A DNA stretch of 64,000 nucleotides from Bradyrhizobium genosp. SA-3 (GTDB taxonomy: Bacteria > Pseudomonadota > Alphaproteobacteria > Rhizobiales > Xanthobacteraceae), in assembly GCF_004212635.1 (NCBI RefSeq), contig NZ_PSRT01000015.1, positions 1 to 64,000 on the forward strand. Reading direction: 5' to 3'. The notes beneath the pieces are model-generated. The model was given only the letters and a program-made list of their open reading frames with translations, did not search any database and was not told where the DNA came from. Positions 8,690 to 16,641 of this stretch are shown here, piece after piece. Position 1 is the stretch's first letter, and every line of letters begins with the position of its first letter. The position numbers and the translations under genes are program-made.

Positions 8690-9289
8690 TCAACGACGCA
8701 AGCCGCCCAACGCCGGCGACTCGCCGGGCAGCATCGAGGAGTTGATGTCGCTGTCCATGCGTCCCGATTGCTGTTGGAGGAAGCCGGCACCGAACGACAG
8801 GCTGAGATTGGAGGTCGGCTTGAACTCGACACCCGCGAACGCGCCATAACCGGGCGTGGCACTGGAGGTCAGCGGCGCCAGCGAGCTGCCGATACCGTTG
8901 CCGAATTTCAGCGCGTCGAAGCCGGCAAAGAACGTGACGGGCAGGCCGCCCGCCGTCTTGGTGCTGTAGCCGAACTGCGTGCTGTCATAGGACAGCGCGC
9001 TGAAATTGCCGGCCGAGCCGGCCTGATTGAAGCCGCTCAAACCAAAATTGCCGCGCTCGCTGCCGACGAAGAAACCGTTCGCATAGCTGGTACGCCAACC
9101 CGCATCGCCGGCATTGAAGCTCGAGAAGCCGCCGTAAGTATCGGAGCTCTGGTCGGCACCACCGCTGAGGCCGAAAGGCCCGCCGGGAATCCAATATCTC
9201 AGCGGCGCAACTTGCGCATGAGCCGGTGCGCCGGTGAGGCAGAGCAAGGCGAGAGTTGCAAGAGCGCATGAACGTGCGAAGTTGAACAT
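8690..9289 (-). CDS. Secreted glycine-rich protein, probably an outer-membrane barrel
   Basis: The 199-residue protein begins with a clear Sec signal ending near APAHAQV. The rest is rich in Gly, Ser, Phe and alternating aromatic residues (FGLSGGADQSSDTYGGF, KPTSNLSLSFGAGFLQQQ), a pattern typical of outer-membrane beta strands. I do not recognise a named family. It converges on the GntR gene with only a 16-bp gap. Exported or outer-membrane location is well supported; function is unknown. Confidence 0.7.
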   Translation of the reverse strand: MFNFARSCALATLALLCLTGAPAHAQVAPLRYWIPGGPFGLSGGADQSSDTYGGFSSFNAGDAGWRTSYANGFFVGSERGNFGLSGFNQAGSAGNFSALSYDSTQFGYSTKTAGGLPVTFFAGFDALKFGNGIGSSLAPLTSSATPGYGAFAGVEFKPTSNLSLSFGAGFLQQQSGRMDSDINSSMLPGESPALGGLRR

Positions 9290-9398
9290 CCAGGTTACCG
9301 TTGAGAGTTTTGCAAATTATACTCCTCGGACATCACCAATGCCAGCGGTGCGACCGCGCCGACGTCACGGCCCCGAGCCTCCCGGAGAGCTCCACCTG

Positions 9399-9548
9399 AT
9401 GCCCCACGATCCGCTGCTCACGCGCCTGATTTCGCAACTGGAGGAGCAGGCAAACAAGGTCTGGCGGCTGATCGGCGACGGTGCCCTTGCGCCCGCTTGC
9501 GAGGCCTTGCGCAAGATCGACCGGCAGTCGAAGGTGCTGACATCTTGA
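9399..9548 (+). CDS. Small helical protein, 49 aa, unknown
   Basis: The ATG at 9399 follows a GGAGAG ribosome site and opens a 49-codon frame starting MPHDPLLTRLISQLEEQ. It is amphipathic and helical, with no membrane segment. It ends four bases before the enoyl-CoA hydratase-like gene, which suggests co-transcription. A longer frame from 9234 would overlap the divergent signal-peptide gene and is less likely. Confidence 0.55.
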   Translation: MPHDPLLTRLISQLEEQANKVWRLIGDGALAPACEALRKIDRQSKVLTS

Positions 9549-9552
9549 AAGC

Positions 9553-10338
9553 ATGGAGAACCCGGTGACATCGGACAGTCCCGTCACTTACGAACGCGCA
9601 GGCAACATCGCCCGGATCACGCTGCGCCGCCCGCCCGTCAACGCGCTGAGCCTCGAGGTCATCCGCGCGGTGGTCGCGGCGCTCCGCCGCGCCGCGGACG
9701 ATACCGAGGCGCGCGTCGTCGTGCTGGCGAGCGCTATCCCTAAGCGCTTCTCGGCGGGCCTTGATCTCGACATCCTGCTCGGCAAGCCCGGCGCCGAGAT
9801 CCGCGAATTCCTCCAGGCGCTCTATATCGACCTCTACGACGCGCAGTATCGGCTCGGCAAACCGTCGATCGCCGCCGTCGGCGGTGCGGCGCGGGGCGGC
9901 GGCATGACCATGGCGGTGTCCTGCGACGTGGTGCTGGCGGCCGAGAACGCGACGTTCGGCTATCCCGAGATCGACGTCGGCGTCATCCCGGCGATCCACT
10001 ATGCCCATCTGCCGCGAATCGTCGGACGTCACCGCGCCTTCGAGCTGCTGTTCACCGGCCGCGTCTTCAGCGCCGCGGAGGCGCGCGAACTCGGCGTGGT
10101 CAACCGCGTCGTCGCCGACGCGGAGCTCGAGGCCGAGGTCGCAAGGCTCGCGGCGCAGTTCGCGGGAAAATCGGCGGCGGTGCTAGGGATGGGCCGCGCC
10201 GCCTTCATGCGCCAGATCGATCTCGACTATCGGCGCAGCATTGCAAGCGCCGTGGACGATTTCTGCAATGTCGCGACGTCGGATGAGGCGCAGGAAGGCT
10301 TGAGAGCGTTTGTGGAGAAGCGGGCGCCGAAATGGTGA
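9553..10338 (+). CDS. Enoyl-CoA hydratase/isomerase family protein with atypical active site
   Basis: This 261-residue crotonase-fold protein keeps the oxyanion-hole regions (RFSAGLDLDIL and AAVGGAARGGG) and Glu139 in YPEIDVG, matching Glu164 of rat hydratase. The position matching Glu144 is replaced (GGGMTMAVSCD). It therefore retains only one of the two hydratase glutamates and may be an isomerase, hydrolase or another crotonase activity rather than a beta-oxidation hydratase. It starts four bases after a small ORF. No other fatty-acid genes adjoin it. Confidence 0.85.
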   Translation: MENPVTSDSPVTYERAGNIARITLRRPPVNALSLEVIRAVVAALRRAADDTEARVVVLASAIPKRFSAGLDLDILLGKPGAEIREFLQALYIDLYDAQYRLGKPSIAAVGGAARGGGMTMAVSCDVVLAAENATFGYPEIDVGVIPAIHYAHLPRIVGRHRAFELLFTGRVFSAAEARELGVVNRVVADAELEAEVARLAAQFAGKSAAVLGMGRAAFMRQIDLDYRRSIASAVDDFCNVATSDEAQEGLRAFVEKRAPKW

Positions 10339-10350
10339 GGACGGCAGCTT

Positions 10351-10980
10351 TCAGGCGGTCTTGTCGACCGAGGAGTCGGCCGGCGGATATTTCGTCACCG
10401 GCACCATGAAGGATTTTGTGCCGACCTGGTAGATGACCTTGCCGTTCTGTCCGTCGTCGGTCGCGATCTGCGCCTGCCCGAACATGATGACGTTCTTGTA
10501 GACGGTGCCGGTGCCCTGGCGGGTGATGCCGTCGGTAGTGACGCTGACCTGGGCTTCCTTGCCGTTGACCGAGAGCACCTTGAAGCTCGCGCTCTTGCCG
10601 TTATCGCTGGAATAGCCGCCCCAGCTTCCCATGAGGCGGCTGTCGGAAGCCGGCGGCTCCTGCTTCTCGAGATTCGCGGTCTGCTTGCCAGCGCCGCCCA
10701 CCGAGAACAACAGCACCATGCTCTTGCCGTCCTTGGTGCCGACCGTGACCCCGCCGAACGTGATCAGCGAGCCATTGACCTCGGCAAAGCCGCGCTCGGT
10801 ATGCCCGTTATGGGTGTACTCGACCTGCGCCCGGGCACCGCGGATGTTCACGACCTTGAAGCCGACGGGCTGGTTGTTGCCCACCCAATTGCCCTTCCAT
10901 TCACCGAGCAACTTGCTCTGGTGAAAGACCCGCTCATTGGCGGGCGAAATCTGGCTGGTGCTCGACGTGACGATGGCCAT
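10351..10980 (-). CDS. Hypothetical protein with duplicated beta-rich domain
   Basis: The 209-residue protein, from the ATG at 10980, has two similar halves: one near GEWKGNWVGNNQPVGFKVV and another near GSWGGYSSDNGKSASFKVL. Each starts with a G-W motif followed by alternating strands. This suggests an internally duplicated lipocalin-like or beta-sandwich fold. There is no signal peptide. I do not recognise the family. An upstream start at 11043 would add 21 Ser/Thr/Arg-rich residues and looks less likely. Confidence 0.65.
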   Translation of the reverse strand: MAIVTSSTSQISPANERVFHQSKLLGEWKGNWVGNNQPVGFKVVNIRGARAQVEYTHNGHTERGFAEVNGSLITFGGVTVGTKDGKSMVLLFSVGGAGKQTANLEKQEPPASDSRLMGSWGGYSSDNGKSASFKVLSVNGKEAQVSVTTDGITRQGTGTVYKNVIMFGQAQIATDDGQNGKVIYQVGTKSFMVPVTKYPPADSSVDKTA

Positions 10981-11209
10981 GGTCTGCTCGGTGGACGGGT
11001 TCGACGCACCCGCTCTCGTTCGCGCGCCCGACAGCAAAGTCAAAACTGCGATCGGAAACGAACTGAAACAACCGGATTAGGGCCATGTGCCGGTTAACGA
11101 GCGGTTAAATTCAACCGTCGGGCGAGATGAGGCGAAAGGTCCCAACCGGGGGTGCTGCTAAAAGCGCAACGAGATTAGGACGAATCGTCATCGCGATTTA
11201 GGTTATTGT

Positions 11210-11260
11210 TTGAGCATGATCTGTTCGGAAAACCGCTGCACACTTTTCCGGATCATGCTC
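11210..11260. repeat. Dispersed palindromic element (GAGCATGATC type), copy 1
   Basis: GAGCATGATC and GATCATGCTC form inverted ends around a core with TTCGGAAAACC and TTTTCCGGA. A second, slightly diverged copy lies at 18444-18494. The minus-strand DUF1194 gene ends with a TAG stop whose last base is the repeat's terminal C on the plus strand. I recall this element as common in Bradyrhizobium intergenic DNA. Confidence 0.8.
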
Positions 11261-12138
11261 TAGCGGCCCCAGCGGTCCGACCAGATCTTCTCGCCGATCA
11301 TGCAATTGACGCGCGGCTCCTTGTCCGCAACCCGCATCACGGGGCGCTCCGGCATGCGGCCGGCAACCTCCATCAGCAGCTTGGTGCGGATCGCTTCCTT
11401 GAACTTCTCGCGATCCTTGATCGTGATGACGAAAGAGCCGGGACCGCCGATGACGCAGTCCTCGTAGTAGAAGTCGAGATTGTCGATATCCATGGTCGAA
11501 TAGGACGGCTCCTTGACCATGATCGGCAGACCGTTGATGACGATGCCCTTCTCGAGCGCGGCATCGCGCGCCACCGTGACCGGGGTGCCATTGTTGTTGG
11601 GGCCGTCGCCGGAAATGTCGATCACGCGGCGCAAGCCCCGATATGGATCCTCGTCGAACAGCGGCATCGCAAACGTGATCGCGCCGGAGATCGAGGTGCG
11701 CGAGGCACGCCGGATCGGCGTCTTCATGATCTCGGCGGCGACCGCATCCGCTGTCTCGGGGCCGTCGATCAGGCGCCAGGGGATGATGATCTTCTGGTCG
11801 CTGGAGGCGGCCCACTCGAAATAGGTCACGGCGATCCGGCCGTTCGGACCGAGCTTCAGCGCCTGGAGGAATTCCTTCGACTGGATCGCCTGTGCGTAGC
11901 CTTCGCGCTGGACCGCGAGCTCGTCCATGTCCATGGAGTAGGAGACGTCGACCGCGAGGATCAGTTCGACGTCGACCGTCTGTGCATCCTTGTCGGCAGC
12001 CAGCCGCTGCGGCTGATTTTGAGATGATTCAGATTTGGGCGGCTCAAATTTAGGCCCTGGCGCCGCGATGCCCGCGACGTCCCCTCCGGCAAGCACGCCG
12101 GCCACCAGCACAGCCCCGATCGAGAACAGCAAGCGCAT
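11260..12138 (-). CDS. DUF1194 (von Willebrand A-like) secreted protein
   Basis: This 292-residue exported protein has an N-terminal signal (MRLLFSIGAVLVAGVLAGG) and a vWA-like DUF1194 domain. The MIDAS motif DVSYSMD lies near residue 65 and RRVIDISGDGPNNNGTP further on. It likely binds a divalent metal and protein partners in the periplasm; the biological role is not established. The stop codon sits at the edge of the dispersed repeat at 11210-11260. It diverges from the fluoride riboswitch transcript. Confidence 0.85.
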   Translation of the reverse strand: MRLLFSIGAVLVAGVLAGGDVAGIAAPGPKFEPPKSESSQNQPQRLAADKDAQTVDVELILAVDVSYSMDMDELAVQREGYAQAIQSKEFLQALKLGPNGRIAVTYFEWAASSDQKIIIPWRLIDGPETADAVAAEIMKTPIRRASRTSISGAITFAMPLFDEDPYRGLRRVIDISGDGPNNNGTPVTVARDAALEKGIVINGLPIMVKEPSYSTMDIDNLDFYYEDCVIGGPGSFVITIKDREKFKEAIRTKLLMEVAGRMPERPVMRVADKEPRVNCMIGEKIWSDRWGR

Positions 12139-12349
12139 CGCAGCGGTCTCCCGTCGTATGACGCGATGGTGACATGCAATCGCCTTGCCGCAAAGTGCGA
12201 AGATCGCCTGCGCTTCACATTCGAGTTAGGATCGGCGCTGTGTTGCCTCGCTACGCGCGACTGGAACACGCAGCGAGATCGGCACCGTCGTTCCAGAGCT
12301 CGCGGCGACGCGCGCAGAATGACGCCTAGGGACAGAGCGGCCGGCCCAC
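12139..12349. other. Intergenic region between DUF1194 and the fluoride riboswitch promoter
   Basis: About 210 bp that must hold the DUF1194 promoter. I see no convincing gene. A plus-strand frame at 12166-12456 has no ribosome site and runs into the riboswitch aptamer. Confidence 0.6.
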
Positions 12350-12377
12350 TTGTCCGGCGCAATTTCCATGCTAGGCT
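12350..12377 (+). promoter_or_regulatory. Candidate sigma-70 promoter for the fluoride operon
   Basis: TTGTCC at 12350-12355 and TAGGCT at 12372-12377 are separated by 16 bases. Transcription would start near 12385, immediately before the aptamer P1 stem at 12390. Confidence 0.5.
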
Positions 12378-12389
12378 GGATGCACAGAT

Positions 12390-12450
12390 GGGGATGGAGT
12401 CCCCCGACAACCGCCCGGCGGTCGATGATCGTGCTGGGCTGATGACTCCT
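12390..12450 (+). promoter_or_regulatory. Fluoride riboswitch aptamer (crcB motif)
   Basis: P1 is GGGG (12390-12393) with CCCC (12402-12405). The P1 loop GGAGTC (12396-12401) is exactly complementary to GACTCC (12444-12449), the defining pseudoknot. AACCGCCC (12409-12416) supplies the conserved AACCGC and the GCCC arm of the second stem, pairing with GGGC (12436-12439). TGATGACTCCT closes the aptamer. This matches the fluoride-riboswitch consensus as I know it. The next genes include two CrcB fluoride channels and a DUF190 protein, so ligand and regulon agree. In this class fluoride normally turns the downstream genes on. Confidence 0.93.
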
Positions 12451-12474
12451 GCTTGAGGTGGGGCAATCTTTGAG

Positions 12475-12524
12475 CCTCCGCCTTTGGCGGGAGCATGGAC
12501 AAGCCCGCCGATGGCGGGTTTTTT
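12475..12524 (+). terminator. Riboswitch expression platform: intrinsic terminator with alternative pairing
   Basis: CCCGCC (12504-12509), GAT and GGCGGG (12513-12518) followed by six T (12519-12524) form an intrinsic terminator between the aptamer and the first gene. An upstream GGCGGG (12486-12491) can pair with the same CCCGCC, which would be an antiterminator. CCTCCGCC (12475-12482) can in turn sequester that upstream arm. Mutually exclusive pairings of this kind are typical of transcription-attenuating riboswitches. Confidence 0.8.
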
Positions 12525-12586
12525 GTTGCCTGGTGACGAAGGCAGGAAACTGGGCCAGCAAGCCAAGGCCAGGAGAAGGCGGAGAC

Positions 12587-13795
12587 GTGACCACGACGAC
12601 ACCGAATGCTGCGCGCGCCTCGCTGCCCAGGGGAATCTGGGTGCTCGGCTTCGTCTCGATGCTGATGGACATCTCCTCCGAGATGATCCATGCGCTGCTG
12701 CCGGTCTATCTCGTCACCGCGCTCGGCGCCTCCACGCTCACGGTCGGCTTCATCGAGGGCATCGCCGAGGCGACCGCCTCGATCACGAAGATCTTCTCCG
12801 GCGCGTTGTCGGACTGGCTCGGTCGCCGCAAGCTGCTCGCCGCGCTCGGCTACGGGCTGGCCGCCTTCACCAAGCCGCTGTTTCCGCTCGCCTCGAGCGT
12901 CGGATGGCTGGTGGCGGCACGCTTCATCGACCGCGTCGGCAAGGGCATTCGCGGCGCGCCGCGCGATGCCCTGATCGCCGACATCGCTCCCGTCGGCCTG
13001 CGCGGCGCGAGCTTTGGCCTGCGGCAGTCGCTCGACACCATCGGCGCCTTCGTCGGGCCGCTCGCGGCCATCGGCCTGATGTGGTGGACGGCTGACAATT
13101 TTACGATCGTGTTCTGGGTGGCGGTGCTGCCGGCCTTTCTGTCCTTCGGCCTGATCGCGTTTGCCGTGCACGAGCCGGAGCCGGATCCGAACCGCAAGCC
13201 TGCAACGAACCCGCTCAATCTTGCCGCGATGCGGCAGCTCGGGGCAGTCTACTGGCGCGTCGTCGCGGTCGGTGTCGTGTTCACGCTGGCGCGCTTCAGC
13301 GAGGCCTTTTTGATCCTGCGCGCGCAGAACATCGGGCTCAACCCGATGTGGGTGCCGGCGGTGCTGGTGCTGATGAACGTCACTTATGCGCTGTCGGCCT
13401 ATCCCGCCGGCGTGCTGTCGGACCGGATCAACCGGACCGGCCTGCTCGCGCTCGGCCTGATCTTCCTCGCCGGCGCCGACCTCGCGCTGGCACTGCTCCC
13501 GAGCCTTGCAGGCCTCGCGCTCGGCGTCGTGCTGTGGGGGCTGCATATGGGATTGACGCAAGGCCTGCTCTCGGCCCTCGTCGCCGATGCCGCGCCGCCG
13601 AGCCTGCGCGGCACCGCATTCGGCTATTTCAACCTGTTCACGGGTCTGGCTCTGCTGGCTGCGAGCGTGATCGCCGGCGCGTTGTGGGACGCCTATGGCC
13701 CGGCAGGCACGTTCCTGGCGGGGCTCGGCTTTGCGCTGATCTCGCTCATCGGGCTGCTTGCCGTCGGCAACGGTCTGGCAGCGGAGCAAAAATGA
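12587..13795 (+). CDS. MFS transporter, first gene of the fluoride-riboswitch operon
   Basis: The 402-residue protein has about 12 hydrophobic segments and the MFS loop motif GALSDWLGRRKLLAALG after segment 2, with a related DRINRTG loop in the second half. I chose GTG at 12587 because AGGAGAAGGCGGAG lies just upstream and the protein then begins near the first membrane segment. It lies directly downstream of the riboswitch terminator and 19 bp before the first crcB, so fluoride should control it. MFS proteins are not established fluoride exporters; it may export fluoride, HF-linked anions or fluorinated compounds. Confidence 0.85.
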   Translation: MTTTTPNAARASLPRGIWVLGFVSMLMDISSEMIHALLPVYLVTALGASTLTVGFIEGIAEATASITKIFSGALSDWLGRRKLLAALGYGLAAFTKPLFPLASSVGWLVAARFIDRVGKGIRGAPRDALIADIAPVGLRGASFGLRQSLDTIGAFVGPLAAIGLMWWTADNFTIVFWVAVLPAFLSFGLIAFAVHEPEPDPNRKPATNPLNLAAMRQLGAVYWRVVAVGVVFTLARFSEAFLILRAQNIGLNPMWVPAVLVLMNVTYALSAYPAGVLSDRINRTGLLALGLIFLAGADLALALLPSLAGLALGVVLWGLHMGLTQGLLSALVADAAPPSLRGTAFGYFNLFTGLALLAASVIAGALWDAYGPAGTFLAGLGFALISLIGLLAVGNGLAAEQK

Positions 13796-13814
13796 TGACG
13801 GGGAGTTTTTCGTC

Positions 13815-14204
13815 GTGCTGAGTGGGGTGCTTGCGATCATGCTGGGTAGCGTGCTCGGCGGCTGTGCGCGCTATTTCGTGTCCGGCGCGATCGCGCGGCG
13901 GTTGGGCGAGACGTTTCCGTGGGGCACCATGACCATCAATGTCACCGGCGCCTTCCTGATCGGCATTTTGGGCGCGCTCGCGACCCATCCCGGCTCGGCC
14001 TTCGCCACGCCCACCCCCTGGCTGTTCGCGGTGACCGGTTTTCTCGGCTGCTACACCACGGTGTCCTCGTTCAGCCTGCAAACCCTGACGCTGGCGCGGA
14101 GCGGCGAGCCGCTCTCCGCACTCGGCAATGTCGTGCTCTCGGTCGGGCTGTGCCTTGCGGCCGTCAGTTGCGGCTTCCTCCTCGCGGACAGGCTTGGAGC
14201 ATAG
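13815..14204 (+). CDS. crcB: CrcB/Fluc fluoride channel subunit 1
   Basis: This 129-residue, four-helix membrane protein has the Fluc motifs GGCARYF, GTMTINVTGAFLIGIL (with the conserved Asn) and TGFLGCYTTVSSFSLQ (the Phe-box region). Fluc channels are antiparallel dimers that export fluoride passively. A GTG start at 13815 after GGGGAG is my choice; earlier in-frame starts lie inside the MFS gene. It is followed after 6 bp by a second CrcB gene, so the active channel may be a heterodimer. Confidence 0.9.
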   Translation: MLSGVLAIMLGSVLGGCARYFVSGAIARRLGETFPWGTMTINVTGAFLIGILGALATHPGSAFATPTPWLFAVTGFLGCYTTVSSFSLQTLTLARSGEPLSALGNVVLSVGLCLAAVSCGFLLADRLGA

Positions 14205-14210
14205 AAGCGC

Positions 14211-14639
14211 ATGGCTGTCCCCTCCTCCGCCGAGCGCTGGCGTAGCGCGATACTCTACACCTGGGTTGCCGCCGGCAGCATCGTCGGCGGACTGACCCGC
14301 TATCTGGTCGGTCTCGCGCTCGACACCGGACCGGGCTTTCCCTTCTCCACGCTGTTCATCAACGCCACGGGATCGCTGATCATCGGCTTCTACGCGACGC
14401 TGACCGGCCCCGACGGTCGCATGCTGGCGCGGCCCGAGCACCGGCAGTTCGTCATGACCGGCTTCTGCGGCGGCTACACCACGTTCTCGACCTTCAGCCT
14501 CGAGACCTTCCGCCTGCTCCACGGCGGCATGAAGTACACGGCACTTGCCTATGTCGCAGCGTCCGTCATCTGCTGGCTGGTGTCGGCGTGGCTCGGGCAT
14601 ATGATGGCGAGCCGCTACAACCGCTTGACAAGGAGTTGA
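14211..14639 (+). CDS. crcB: CrcB/Fluc fluoride channel subunit 2
   Basis: The 142-residue paralogue of the preceding gene has GSIVGGLTRYLVG, FSTLFINATGSLIIGFYA with the conserved Asn, and MTGFCGGYTTFSTFSLET with both pore phenylalanines. Adjacent pairs of CrcB genes usually encode subunits of fixed opposite topology that form a heterodimer. Its C-terminus (HMMASRYNRLTRS) is basic, while subunit 1 ends ADRLGA, compatible with different orientations. It lies two bases upstream of the DUF190 start. Confidence 0.92.
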   Translation: MAVPSSAERWRSAILYTWVAAGSIVGGLTRYLVGLALDTGPGFPFSTLFINATGSLIIGFYATLTGPDGRMLARPEHRQFVMTGFCGGYTTFSTFSLETFRLLHGGMKYTALAYVAASVICWLVSAWLGHMMASRYNRLTRS

Positions 14640-14641
14640 CC

Positions 14642-14983
14642 ATGCAAATCCCCGCTCAGGCCGTTTTGCTCCGGATCTTCATCGGCGAGAGCGACCATTT
14701 CGACGGCAAGCCGCTCTATGAAGCGATCGTGATGACCGCGCGCGAGCGGCACCTCGCCGGCGCCACCGTGCTGCGCGGTCCGATGGGCTTCGGCAAATCG
14801 AGCCGGCTGCACACTTCGAAGATCCTGCGGCTTTCGGAAGACCTGCCGCTGCTGATCGAGATCGTCGACAGCGAGGACAACATCAACGCATTCCTGCCCA
14901 TCCTGGATGGCATGATGTCGAGCGGCCTGATCACCTTGGAGAAGGTGCAGGTCCTGCAATATGGTGCGAAGGCCGCGAGCTGA
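14642..14983 (+). CDS. DUF190 protein of the fluoride operon
   Basis: This 113-residue PII-like small protein starts MQIPAQAVLLRIFIGESDHF and has the DUF190 core (RHLAGATVLRGPMGFG, LPLLIEIVDSEDNI). AAGGAG lies ahead of the ATG at 14642. DUF190 proteins are repeatedly found beside or fused to CrcB; their trimeric ferredoxin-like fold suggests a regulatory, nucleotide-sensing or channel-gating role that is not proven. It is the last gene of the riboswitch operon. Confidence 0.88.
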   Translation: MQIPAQAVLLRIFIGESDHFDGKPLYEAIVMTARERHLAGATVLRGPMGFGKSSRLHTSKILRLSEDLPLLIEIVDSEDNINAFLPILDGMMSSGLITLEKVQVLQYGAKAAS

Positions 14984-15025
14984 TCGCTCCAGCAGGAACC
15001 CGAGCCCGCCGTGTCCGGAGGCGGA

Positions 15026-15331
15026 ATGAACGATACCGTTACCACACCGAAAACCAGGACGAAGACCAAGGTCGAGCGGCCACGGCTGCACAAGGTCATC
15101 CTGATCAACGATGATTACACGCCGCGCGAATTCGTCACCATGGTGCTCAAGGCCGAATTCCGCATGACGGAGGATCAGGCCTACAAGGTGATGATCACCG
15201 CGCACAAGCTGGGCACCTGCGTCGTCGCCGTGTTCACCAAGGACGTCGCCGAGACCAAGGCGACGCGTGCCACCGATGCCGGCCGCGCCAAGGGCTATCC
15301 GCTGCTGTTCACGACCGAGCCGGAGGAATAG
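15026..15331 (+). CDS. clpS: ATP-dependent Clp protease adaptor ClpS
   Basis: This 101-residue protein has the ClpS core: KVILINDDYTPREFVTMVLK forms the N-degron pocket, followed by TAHKLGTCVVAVFTKDVAETKA. It delivers substrates with bulky N-terminal residues to ClpAP. The ATG at 15026 has GGAGG just upstream, preferred over a GTG at 15011. No clpA follows; the next gene is on the other strand. Alphaproteobacteria often have two ClpS paralogues, and this may be the second type. Confidence 0.9.
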   Translation: MNDTVTTPKTRTKTKVERPRLHKVILINDDYTPREFVTMVLKAEFRMTEDQAYKVMITAHKLGTCVVAVFTKDVAETKATRATDAGRAKGYPLLFTTEPEE

Positions 15332-15334
15332 GGC

Positions 15335-16525
15335 TCAGCCCACCAGCGCGTGCGTTTCTTCGGCCAGCCCGTACACGCGCTGTGCCTTGGAAAATCCTGC
15401 GATCGGAAATTCGCCGAGCTCGTGCCAGTCGTGGTGGCAGACATTGGCAAAACCTTCCGAGGCGACGACGGTCCGCCCCAGCCGCCCCGTGATCTTCTCC
15501 AGCCGGGCCGCGAGATTGACGGCGGGGCCGATGCAGGTGAAGTCCAGCCGGTTGCCGCCGCCAATATTGCCGTAGAGGATGTTGCCGATGTGCAGCGCGA
15601 CGCCAAAGCGGAAGCGCTCGACGGCGTCGCCGACCGGAAACGCGAGCTGCTCCACGCTGGCGCGCGATTCACGCGCCGCCTCCAGCACGCGCGCGCAGAC
15701 ATGGGCGGCATCGCCGACATATTCGTCGATCGGAAACACAGCGAGCAGGCCGTCGCCCATGAATTTCAGCACCTCGCCGCCATGGCCCCGGATCGCCGTG
15801 ACCTGGCAGTCGAAATAATGGTTGAGGATTGCGACCACCGTTTCGGCCGGCAGCCGGTCCGACAGGGCGGTGAAGCCGCGCAGGTCCGAGAGCCAGATCA
15901 CCGCCTGCATGGTGTCGGTGTGGCCACGGCGGATCTGGCCACCGAGAATGCGTGCGCCGGCGCGGTTGCCGACATAGGTGTCGAGCAGCATCTCGGCGGT
16001 GCGGCGCAGGCTGATGATCTCGCTGACCCGCGCGAGCGGCGCTATGATGCTTCGGATCGCCGCGATGTCGTCGTCGCTGAAGCCGCCGGGATGCTGCGTG
16101 ATCCAGCTCGTCGCGTGGATGGAGCCATCGAGAAACGGCACCGGCATCGCAATATAGTCGGTCGCGCCTTCGGCGCGCATGTCATCAAGGAACGGAAATC
16201 GCTTGCTGTCGGGATCGCTCGTGCGTCCCCTGACCTCCACCCCCTGCTCGAACACGATGCGAAGCGGGCTGCGGGCGAATTCGGGCGTGTCCAGGATCTC
16301 GAAATCGACACTGCCGATTTCGACCTCCCCACCCTGCCGCCAGATGAAATTGCGGCCGAATATCTCGGGGTGGAGCGTGCGGATGAAGATGCCGAACCGC
16401 CACAGCGGCAGGCCGGCCGCGACCAGACGTTCGCAGAAATCGGCGATCATCTCGGCCGGCTCTAGCGACGACCAGGCACCGCCGATCAGCCAGTTGCAGA
16501 TGCGCTGAAGCTCGGAACTGTTCAT
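15335..16525 (-). CDS. Class III adenylate cyclase with N-terminal sensor-like region
   Basis: In this 396-residue soluble protein the C-terminal half is a class III cyclase domain: WLSDLRGFTALSD has the first metal aspartate, GEVLKFMGDGLLAVF has the adenine-contacting Lys and second Asp, and RLDFTCIGPAVNLAARLE carries the second adenine-selecting Asp and the transition-state Asn/Arg. These residues predict ATP, not GTP, as substrate. The N-terminal 200 residues resemble the GAF-like region seen in rhizobial cyclases, with no membrane segment. Its 3' end nearly touches clpS. Confidence 0.88.
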   Translation of the reverse strand: MNSSELQRICNWLIGGAWSSLEPAEMIADFCERLVAAGLPLWRFGIFIRTLHPEIFGRNFIWRQGGEVEIGSVDFEILDTPEFARSPLRIVFEQGVEVRGRTSDPDSKRFPFLDDMRAEGATDYIAMPVPFLDGSIHATSWITQHPGGFSDDDIAAIRSIIAPLARVSEIISLRRTAEMLLDTYVGNRAGARILGGQIRRGHTDTMQAVIWLSDLRGFTALSDRLPAETVVAILNHYFDCQVTAIRGHGGEVLKFMGDGLLAVFPIDEYVGDAAHVCARVLEAARESRASVEQLAFPVGDAVERFRFGVALHIGNILYGNIGGGNRLDFTCIGPAVNLAARLEKITGRLGRTVVASEGFANVCHHDWHELGEFPIAGFSKAQRVYGLAEETHALVG

Positions 16526-16641
16526 GTCCGCATTTGCGGACGAAGTTGTGGGCCCGTCAAGCTGCGCGGAGAGCTAGTACCGCCACACCAGACCGTCGGG
16601 ACGGCGTTTTCATCTCTCGCCGTCGGGGAGAGGTGAAAAAA

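Noticed and set aside
12166..12456. A 96-codon plus-strand frame before the fluoride operon
   Set aside because: It has no ribosome site, runs through the riboswitch promoter and aptamer, and shows biased Arg/Cys composition.
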